NCBI RefSeq assembly: GCF_937888285.1
Contig: NZ_CALART010000037.1
Location: 8,125-72,124 of the forward strand
Origin: an uncultured Aquimonas sp.
GTDB taxonomy: Bacteria; Pseudomonadota; Gammaproteobacteria; Xanthomonadales; Xanthomonadaceae
DNA: 64,000 nucleotides
Direction: 5' to 3'
Positions 57,890-64,000 of the stretch are shown piece after piece. How positions within the stretch are numbered: the stretch's first letter is position 1; each line of letters begins with the position of its first letter. The notes under the pieces are model-generated. The model searched no databases, was not told where the DNA came from, and saw only the letters and a list, made by a program, of their open reading frames with translations. Both the position numbers and the translations under genes were made by a program.

Positions 57890-57918
57890 GACGGGCGCGG
57901 AGTGACTCCGCGCCCGTC
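57890..57918 (+). terminator. Rho-independent terminator after the SRPBCC gene
   Basis: A perfect 13-bp stem (GACGGGCGCGGAG) with a 3-nt loop, then TGCATTTG. It lies 44 bp after the stop. Confidence 0.75.
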
Positions 57919-58073
57919 TGCATTTGTGGGGTGGCCCTTCCTCCAGACGAAAGCGCTGCGCCGGGAACTTTCCTGCTTCGGTGCGGTATTCGCCGGGTCG
58001 CGCGCACTCGCTCCCGGAACGCGCCGCGCGACAGGCGGATTCGCCCCACATGACAAGAACAGGACGACATCCA

Positions 58074-59018
58074 ATGATCGAAACGCGAGAGTTGTGCAAA
58101 CGCTACGGTGACTTCACCGCGGTCGACGGCGTGGGGTTCCGCGTCGAGCCCGGCCAGGTGCTGGGCTTCCTCGGCCCGAACGGCGCCGGCAAGTCGACCA
58201 CCATGAAGATGATCGCGGGCTTCCTGGCCCCGACCTCCGGCAGTGCCAGCGTCTGCGGCCACGACGTGGCCAATGAGCCGGTGGCTGCCAAGCGCGCCCT
58301 GGGCTACCTGCCTGAAGGCGCGCCCAGCTACGGCGAGATGAGCCCGCTGGGCTTCCTGAAGTTCGTCGCCGAAGTGCGCGGCATGTCGACCGCCGACACC
58401 CGTCGGCGCATCGACGAAGTGGTCGGACGGCTGCAGCTGGGCAAGGTGCTGAACCAGCCCATCGACACGCTTTCGAAGGGCTTCAAGCGCCGCGTCGGCC
58501 TGGCCCAGGCCATCCTGCACGACCCGAGGGCGCTGATCCTCGACGAGCCCACCGACGGCCTCGACCCGAACCAGAAGCACGAGGTGCGCAGCCTGATCCA
58601 GTCGATGGCCCGCGAGCGCACCATCATCATCTCGACCCACATTCTCGAAGAAGTGCACGCGGTCTGCTCGCGTGCCATCGTCATCGCCCGCGGCCGCGTG
58701 CTGGCTGACGCCACGCCCGATGAGCTGGAAGCGCGTTCGCGCTACCACCAGGCGGTGTCGCTGACCGCAGCCAACCCGGTGGCGCTGAAGGAAGGCCTGG
58801 CCCGCATCGAAGGCGTGGCCGCGGTCGAGATCGACCCGCAGGACGGCCGCATCACGGCCTTCCCGCGTCGCGGCGAGCGCATCCTCGACCGCATCAACGA
58901 CTTCCTGCGCGCGCAAAACGTCAGCGTCAGCGAGATGGCGCTGGAGCGCGGACGTCTCGATGAAGTCTTCCGCCAGATCACCACGCAGTCCTCGCAGCCG
59001 CAGGAGGCCCGCGCATGA
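58074..59018 (+). CDS. ABC transporter ATP-binding protein (GldA-like)
   Basis: A 314-residue ATPase with Walker A GPNGAGKST, an LSKGFKRRVGLAQA signature and Walker B ALILDEPTDGLDPNQ. The His switch is in IIISTHILEE. The C-terminal extension (AITAF...MALERGRLDEVFRQIT) is typical of the ABC-2/GldA group. The ATG at 58074 gives the usual start ETRELCKRYGDF. It overlaps the permease gene by 4 bp. GldA-GldF-GldG are named for gliding in Bacteroidota, but homologues are common in proteobacteria with unknown substrates. Confidence 0.9.
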   Translation: MIETRELCKRYGDFTAVDGVGFRVEPGQVLGFLGPNGAGKSTTMKMIAGFLAPTSGSASVCGHDVANEPVAAKRALGYLPEGAPSYGEMSPLGFLKFVAEVRGMSTADTRRRIDEVVGRLQLGKVLNQPIDTLSKGFKRRVGLAQAILHDPRALILDEPTDGLDPNQKHEVRSLIQSMARERTIIISTHILEEVHAVCSRAIVIARGRVLADATPDELEARSRYHQAVSLTAANPVALKEGLARIEGVAAVEIDPQDGRITAFPRRGERILDRINDFLRAQNVSVSEMALERGRLDEVFRQITTQSSQPQEARA

Positions 59019-59752
59019 GCAATCCGACCTTCGCCATTGCCCGCCGCGAGCTCGCGGGCTATTTCGCCACGCCGGTGGCCTACGTCTTCATCGTGATCTT
59101 CCTGGCCATGGCCGGCGCGCTGACCTTCTACCTGGGCGGCCTCTACGAGCGCGGCCAGGCGGATCTGCAGCCCTTCTTCGCCTTCCACCCCTGGCTGTAC
59201 CTGTTCCTGGTGCCGGCGGTGTCGATGCGGCTGTGGAGCGAGGAGCGCAAGTCCGGCAGCATCGAGCTGCTGCTGACCCTGCCGGTGACCATGTGGCAGG
59301 CGGTGCTCGGCAAGTTCCTGGCGGCCTGGGCTTTCGTCGGCATCGCGCTGCTCCTGACCTTCCCGATGTGGATCACCGTGAACTATCTCGGTGACCCCGA
59401 CAACGGCGTGATCTTCGCGAGCTACATCGGCAGCCTGCTGATGGCCGGCGGCTTCCTTGCCATCGGGGCCTGCCTGTCGGCGGCCACGCGCAACCAGGTG
59501 ATCGCCTTCATCCTCACCGTGGTGGTCTGCTTCCTGCTGCTGCTGGCGGGCTTCCCGCTCGTGCTCGACTTCTTCCGCGCCCTGCTGCCGGCGGTGCTGG
59601 TCGATGCGGTCGCCGGCCTGAGCTTCCTGACCCACTTCAACGCGATCTCGCGCGGCGTCATCGACCTGCGCGACCTGCTGTTCTTCGTGTTGACGATCGC
59701 GTTCTGGCTGCTGGCCAGCGCCGTGGTCATCGATCTGAAGAAAGCCGACTAA
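59015..59752 (+). CDS. ABC-2 type permease (GldF-like)
   Basis: A 245-residue inner-membrane protein with about six membrane segments (YFATPVAYVFIVIFLAMAG, FHPWLYLFLVPAVSM, AWAFVGIALLLTFPMWITV, YIGSLLMAGGFLAIGACLSA, VIAFILTVVVCFLLLLAGFPL, LLFFVLTIAFWLLASAVVI). The RLWSEERKSGSIELLLTLPV segment is characteristic of ABC-2 permeases. It is translationally coupled to the ATPase gene upstream (ATGA overlap) and followed after 22 bp by the GldG-like gene. Confidence 0.9.
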   Translation: MSNPTFAIARRELAGYFATPVAYVFIVIFLAMAGALTFYLGGLYERGQADLQPFFAFHPWLYLFLVPAVSMRLWSEERKSGSIELLLTLPVTMWQAVLGKFLAAWAFVGIALLLTFPMWITVNYLGDPDNGVIFASYIGSLLMAGGFLAIGACLSAATRNQVIAFILTVVVCFLLLLAGFPLVLDFFRALLPAVLVDAVAGLSFLTHFNAISRGVIDLRDLLFFVLTIAFWLLASAVVIDLKKAD

Positions 59753-59774
59753 GCCCACCGAAGGAGTCCACCCC

Positions 59775-61643
59775 ATGTCTGTGCTCAATCGACGCGCACT
59801 GACCGGCTCCACGCTGGTGGTGCTGGCCGTGCTCTTCATCGCTCTGGTGATGCTCACCGGCGTGCTGTTCCGCGGCGCCCGCGTGGATCTCACGCAGGAT
59901 CGCCTGTACACCCTGTCCGACGGCACCCGCTCCCTGATCGGCAAGATCGAGGAGCCGGTGAACCTGCAGTTCTACTTCTCCGACCGCGCAGCGGCGAACT
60001 ATCCGGCCCTGCGCACCTATGCCGAGCGCGTGCGCGAGCTGCTGGAGGAAATGGTCGCGGTCGCCCCAGGCAAGCTGCGCCTGGAAGTGATCGACCCGCA
60101 GCCCTTCAGCGAAGACGAGGACCGCGCCACCGCGGCCGGCCTGCAGGCCGTGCCGCTGGGCGGTGGTGCCGACACCCTGTTCTTCGGCCTGGTCGGCAGC
60201 AATGCCCTCGATGGCCAGATGGCCATCCCGTTCTTCCAGCCCGACAAGGAGACCTTCCTCGAGTACGACGTCGCCAAGCTGATCAGCGGCCTGTCCGGCC
60301 CGGCCAAGCCCAAGGTCGGCGTGCTGAGCGGCCTGAACCTGAGTGGCGGCTTCGACCCGGCGCGCGGCGGCATGACGCCGGGCTGGGTGATCAACGACGA
60401 GCTGGGCGGCCTGTTCGAGCTGCGCACGCTGGAGTCCACGGTGTCGCAGATTCCGGACGACATCGAACTGCTGATGCTGGTGCATCCGAAGAACCTGTCG
60501 GAGGACACGCTCTACGCCATCGACCAGTTCGTGCTGCGCGGCGGCCGTCTGCTGGCCTTTGTCGATCCGCACGCCGAAGCCGAAGTCGCCGGCGAAGCCG
60601 CGGACCCGATGTCGAACATGATGGCGGAGAAGTCCTCCGACCTGCCGAAGCTGTTCGAGGCCTGGGGCATCAGCTACGACCCGCAGAAGGTCGTGCTCGA
60701 CGCCGAGACCGCCCTGCAGCTGCAGACCCGGCCCGACCAGCCGGCGCAGCGGCATCTGGCCGTGCTGGGTGTCGGCCGCGAGCACATGAACCAGCAGGAC
60801 ATCGTCACCGCCCAGCTGGACGCGGTGAACCTGTCGACCGTCGGTCACTTCGTCGTGCGTGACGACAGCACGCTCAAGCTGGAGCCGCTGATCCAGAGCT
60901 CGCTGTCGTCCGCGACCACCGGCGTCGAGCGCGTGCGCTTCCTGCCCGAGCCACGCGAGCTGTTCAACGGCTTCACGCCGAACGCGACCGAGGCCTTTGT
61001 CATCGCCGGCCGCCTCACCGGGCCGCTGAAAACCGCCTTCCCCGAGCGCAGCGGCGAGGGCCATCGCGCCGAGACCGAGCAGGCCAGCATCCTGCTGTTC
61101 GCCGACACCGACTTGCTCACCGATCGCTTGTGGGTTCAGACACAGCAGTTCTTCGGCCAGCGCGTGATGAATGCGTTTGCCAAGAACGGCGATCTCGTGG
61201 TCAATGCCGTCGACAATCTCGTTGGCAGCAGCGATCTGATCGGCGTGCGTGCGCGCAGCACCTCGGCGCGCCCATTCACCCGCGTCGAGGCGCTGAAGCG
61301 CCAGGCCGACGACCGCTTCCGCGCCAAGGAGCAGGAGCTGCAGACGCAGCTGACCGAAACCGAGCGCCAGCTCACCGAACTGCAGTCGCAGCGCAGCGCC
61401 AACGACGGAGGCCAGCTGCTCTCGGCCGAGCAGCAGGCGGCGATCAAGCGCTTCCAGGACGAGAAGCTGCGCATCCGCAAGGAGCTGCGCCAGGTGCGAC
61501 GCGACCTCGACCAGGACATCTCGCGTCTCGGCACCCAGCTCAAGGTCATCAACATCGCCGGCGTGCCCCTGCTGCTGACCGTGGTGGCGGTGGCCTTCGC
61601 GCTCAGCCGCGCGCGTCGTCGCCGTGAGGAGAGCAAGGTATGA
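59775..61643 (+). CDS. GldG-family ABC transporter auxiliary protein
   Basis: A 622-residue protein. An N-terminal membrane segment (GSTLVVLAVLFIALVMLTGV) precedes a large periplasmic part with the GldG/DUF4350-type pattern (DLTQDRLYTLSDGTRSLIGKIEEPVNLQFYFSD, VLSGLNLSGG, LMLVHPKNLSEDTLYAIDQFVLRGGRLLAFVDP). A coiled coil (about 505-590) leads to a C-terminal membrane segment (VPLLLTVVAVAFAL) and a basic end. The GGAG Shine-Dalgarno is good. It ends 4 bp inside the DUF4340 gene. Confidence 0.9.
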   Translation: MSVLNRRALTGSTLVVLAVLFIALVMLTGVLFRGARVDLTQDRLYTLSDGTRSLIGKIEEPVNLQFYFSDRAAANYPALRTYAERVRELLEEMVAVAPGKLRLEVIDPQPFSEDEDRATAAGLQAVPLGGGADTLFFGLVGSNALDGQMAIPFFQPDKETFLEYDVAKLISGLSGPAKPKVGVLSGLNLSGGFDPARGGMTPGWVINDELGGLFELRTLESTVSQIPDDIELLMLVHPKNLSEDTLYAIDQFVLRGGRLLAFVDPHAEAEVAGEAADPMSNMMAEKSSDLPKLFEAWGISYDPQKVVLDAETALQLQTRPDQPAQRHLAVLGVGREHMNQQDIVTAQLDAVNLSTVGHFVVRDDSTLKLEPLIQSSLSSATTGVERVRFLPEPRELFNGFTPNATEAFVIAGRLTGPLKTAFPERSGEGHRAETEQASILLFADTDLLTDRLWVQTQQFFGQRVMNAFAKNGDLVVNAVDNLVGSSDLIGVRARSTSARPFTRVEALKRQADDRFRAKEQELQTQLTETERQLTELQSQRSANDGGQLLSAEQQAAIKRFQDEKLRIRKELRQVRRDLDQDISRLGTQLKVINIAGVPLLLTVVAVAFALSRARRRREESKV

Positions 61644-62935
61644 AGCAGAAGCAGATACTTGGCCTAGGCGCGGCCGCCGTCGTTCTGATGGGGCTCGCCG
61701 TTTACCTCTCGGAGTCGCGCAAGCCGGCGGCGGAAGCGCCGCTCGCAGGCCCGCTGGCACCTGGCCTCGAAGCCGGCCTTAACGAGGTCAAGCAAGTGGT
61801 CGTGCAGGCGGCCGGCGGCGAGACCATCACCCTGCAGCGCGGCGAAGCCGGCTGGGGCGTGGAAGAAAAGCTGGGCTATGCCGCGGATGTCGGCAAGCTG
61901 CGCGAGCTGCTGCTGAATCTTGCCCAGGCCCAGCGCATCGAGCCCAAGACCGCCGTCGAGGCTTCCTATCCCGTCCTGGGCGTACAGGATGTGCAGGCCG
62001 AAGGCGCCAGCAATGTGCTGCTGCGCGTTGCCGGTGCAGGGCCCGAGCTGGCGGTGATTCTCGGCCAGAACAACAGTCGCGGTGCCGGCACCTTCGTGCG
62101 CCTGCAGGGCGACGCGCAGAGCTGGCTGGTCGACCGCAATCTGGCGGCCGAGAAGACCGCCAGCGGCTGGCTGCAGCGCGACCTGATGGACATCGCCGCC
62201 AACCGCGTCACCGGCGTCGAGGTGCAGCCGCCGGAGGGCGGCCCGGTGCAGATCGAGGCCAACAGTGGAGGCGAGGGCGACTTCCGCATCGCCAACCTGC
62301 CCAGCGGCCGGGAACCCGCCAGCGCCTTTGTCGGCGACGCCACGGCCGGCTTCCTGTCGGGGTTGCGCATCGACGATGTGCGTCGCGCTGAAGGCTACAC
62401 GCCGGCAGAGGACGCGCAGGCGACCACCGCAAGCTTCCGCACCCGCGAGGGCATGCTGGTTGCGATCAAGGCCCACACCGCGGGCGGCGAGACCTGGGCG
62501 AGCTTCGACGTAAGCCTGGACGAGCAGGCCGCCGCCGAGCGCATCCAGGGCGAGCAGGCGCGCGAGGCCATGGCGCACGAGCAGGCGCTCAAGGCCGCGC
62601 AGGCGTCGTCCCAGGACGATGTGACTCAGCCAAGCGCCGGCGGCGCCGCCGTTGCGGCCAAAGGGCAAATCGCCGAAGCCGATAGCGCCGCTGCAGACGC
62701 ATCGGACGCGAACACCCCGGCGCCGAGCACCGCCGCAGTATCCGCCGCCGACCTGCCCGAACCGCCGAAGGCCGTCAGCGATCCCGAGGCCGATCGGGCC
62801 GAGCGGATGCAGGCGCTGCAGGACGAAGTCGCAGCGCTGAGGCGCGCCACCGAGGGCTGGGTGTTCAAGATCCCCAGCTTCAAGGCCGACAACCTGCGTC
62901 GCGGCATGGACGCGTACCTGAAGCCGAAGGGCTGA
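61640..62935 (+). CDS. DUF4340 domain protein
   Basis: A 431-residue protein with an N-terminal membrane segment (LGLGAAAVVLMGLAVYLS) and a DUF4340 body (LNEVKQVVVQAAGGETITLQRGEAGWGVEEKLGYAADVGKLRELLLNLAQAQRIE). A low-complexity Ala-rich stretch at about 290-375 separates a helical C-terminus ending GWVFKIPSFKADNLRRGMDAYLK. DUF4340 genes usually follow GldG genes and are thought to act as periplasmic partners; the transported material is unknown. It overlaps the GldG-like gene by 4 bp. Confidence 0.88.
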   Translation: MKQKQILGLGAAAVVLMGLAVYLSESRKPAAEAPLAGPLAPGLEAGLNEVKQVVVQAAGGETITLQRGEAGWGVEEKLGYAADVGKLRELLLNLAQAQRIEPKTAVEASYPVLGVQDVQAEGASNVLLRVAGAGPELAVILGQNNSRGAGTFVRLQGDAQSWLVDRNLAAEKTASGWLQRDLMDIAANRVTGVEVQPPEGGPVQIEANSGGEGDFRIANLPSGREPASAFVGDATAGFLSGLRIDDVRRAEGYTPAEDAQATTASFRTREGMLVAIKAHTAGGETWASFDVSLDEQAAAERIQGEQAREAMAHEQALKAAQASSQDDVTQPSAGGAAVAAKGQIAEADSAAADASDANTPAPSTAAVSAADLPEPPKAVSDPEADRAERMQALQDEVAALRRATEGWVFKIPSFKADNLRRGMDAYLKPKG

Positions 62936-62936
62936 C

Positions 62937-63302
62937 GTGGAGAGGGCGCCCACAGGGCTTGCAAACCGCCTGCTGGGCGCCCTCGGCGGCCTCGCCTGCG
63001 CGGCGGCCGTCGGTCTCGGTGCCTACGCAAGCCACAGCGCCAGCGGTCAGGCGCAAACTTGGCTGCAGACGGCCTCGCTGTACCTGTTCCTGCACGGGCT
63101 TGCCCTGCTGGCACTCAGCCCAAATGCCCGGCGCCGCCACGAGCACGCGGCGCTGGCTGCCATGGCGGCGGGCATGCTGCTGTTCTGCGGCAGCCTGATC
63201 GGCGCTGCCCTGTTCGGCTGGCCGACGCGACTGGCACCCATTGGCGGCAGCACCCTGATTCTGGCGTGGCTGGGCCTTGGTTTGGGGCGGCTGCGGCGGT
63301 AA
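62937..63302 (+). CDS. DUF423 family membrane protein
   Basis: A 121-residue protein with four membrane segments and the DUF423 features LGGLACAAAVGLGAYASHS and GGSTLILAWLGLG. The start is GTG 62937, 1 bp after the DUF4340 stop, so it may be read through from that operon. The molecular function of the family is unknown. Confidence 0.85.
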   Translation: MERAPTGLANRLLGALGGLACAAAVGLGAYASHSASGQAQTWLQTASLYLFLHGLALLALSPNARRRHEHAALAAMAAGMLLFCGSLIGAALFGWPTRLAPIGGSTLILAWLGLGLGRLRR

Positions 63303-63697
63303 GGGCCACAGCAGCCCGCTATCGGCCCGCAGCGTGAAGGTAAGGGAGGGCCAATGCAACGGGTCCCGAGCGTCGAGCCCTCGTTGCCGTCGAGTGCGTG
63401 CATCTATCCCTCGTGCAGTCCGGAGTGTGCATCCAGCGCATGCAGCACATGGTTTGTAAGTTCAGCGCCGGGCGGCCATTGATCCACAACATGGTGGCGG
63501 GCCGATCTCAGCTCCTGGTGCAGCGCCAAGGGCAGAGAGGCCCCATGATGTAGCCAACGACAAGCATTGAGGTTTTTCTACGGCCTGCGCTGATTTCGGT
63601 GCGCAACTTGCGTCGGCTCGGTATTGAACGTGTCCTCGACCCCGACGTTTGGCTTGAGCAGCTGACTCGGCACCTCAACGCCATTATCTCGTTCGCG
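63303..63697. other. Eroded spacer with a stop-bounded open stretch
   Basis: About 395 bp without an intact gene. On the minus strand a stop-bounded stretch (63407-63577) reads HHGASLPLALHQELRSARHH and continues His-rich, with no ATG start. It looks like a broken coding fragment, but I cannot name the family. Confidence 0.35.
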
Positions 63698-63877
63698 TCA
63701 GCCTTCGTATCTATTCAAGAAATCTGCGTACATCGAAGGCGCGTTCAAGATCTGCGCAGACCAATTCTCGATCTCGAAGGACTCTTCGTAGTCGGACGAC
63801 GATATGAATAGAACTGCCCGATCTTTGAATCGGTCGAAGATGCCTTCGTCCCTCAATGCCGACATCGCCTTTACCAT
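63698..63877 (-). pseudogene. Truncated DUF4303-like protein
   Basis: A 59-residue frame from ATG 63877 (MVKAMSALRDEGIFDRFKDR...) ending in FLNRYEG. The pattern of AL-x-x-L/R-DEGIF, a strand (AVLFISSSDYEE) and SAQILNAPSMYADFL matches the C-terminal third of DUF4303 proteins as I recall them. The frame stays open upstream only to a stop at 63962-63964, so the N-terminal two-thirds are missing. I read it as a relic. If functional it would be an unusually short member. Confidence 0.4.
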
Positions 63878-64000
63878 GGCACGATGAAGCTGTTCGCGGA
63901 ACTCCGCGAAGCGCCCTTGCTGGGACGCTTTCTGACTTGCGTTGCTTAGGGACCCTCTGATTTATCCCTCGCGCCCGCTACCATAGCGCACCCTCCGCAG

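Noticed and set aside
59727..61760. A 677-residue antisense frame across the GldG-like gene
   Set aside because: Low-complexity mirror frame without family features.

Overview
The window is chromosomal DNA from a high-GC gammaproteobacterium, most likely of the order Lysobacterales (Xanthomonadales). The main reason is the block dapB-carA-(membrane protein)-carB-greA-rpfE-like-recJ-prfB-lysS, which as I recall it is the xanthomonad arrangement. A PagL-like lipid A deacylase, many secreted proteins, one secreted protein ending in FRSGFEL, and the short palindromic intergenic repeats fit the same assignment. I could run no database search, so the taxonomy is inference. No rRNA, tRNA or CRISPR array was seen.

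Positions 1 to about 10,020 form an accessory region. It holds a gene tail, an unrecognised 386-residue protein, a ParE/Phd toxin-antitoxin pair, two orphan secreted proteins, an AT-richer trypsin-like protease gene, and a two-gene OLD nuclease plus UvrD-type helicase operon of the Gabija / class 2 OLD type. Short related motifs are scattered between these genes, and two near-identical 27-bp direct copies bracket one secreted-protein gene. A degenerate second copy of the left-edge gene tail lies near 3.75 kb. The OLD gene starts only 30 bp after the stop of a core-like secreted beta-propeller gene.

Positions 10,035 to 20,000 carry two large secreted proteins (a BNR/VPS10-like propeller and an M14 carboxypeptidase) separated by a repeat-rich spacer. 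They are followed by an RsuA-like S4 protein whose catalytic Asp appears to be Glu, a small secreted protein, PagL and DapB.

Positions 20,400 to 37,700 hold the conserved information and biosynthesis block. carA and carB are separated by a gene for an anchored protein of unknown function. greA, an RpfE-like gene and recJ follow closely. prfB carries the classical +1 programmed frameshift. After lysS come a di-haem cytochrome c, a tri-haem cytochrome c and a small membrane protein, then kynureninase on the opposite strand.

Positions 38,300 to 46,330 are all on the minus strand. A run of small uncharacterised membrane proteins and an NTF2-like protein lies downstream of a three-gene condensin operon (kleisin, MukE-like, SMC) of the MksBEF type, with no JetD/MksG nuclease visible. 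A Ser/Thr kinase with internally repeated C-terminal units is divergent from it.

Positions 49,000 to 63,300 are housekeeping: an Mth938-like protein, yhbY divergent from rlmE-ftsH-folP, an FKBP isomerase, a DUF1289/CoA-Nudix pair, an SseA-like sulfurtransferase, an SRPBCC protein, and a GldA/GldF/GldG/DUF4340 ABC locus followed by a DUF423 protein. The right edge (63.4-64.0 kb) is eroded and contains a truncated DUF4303-like gene on the minus strand.
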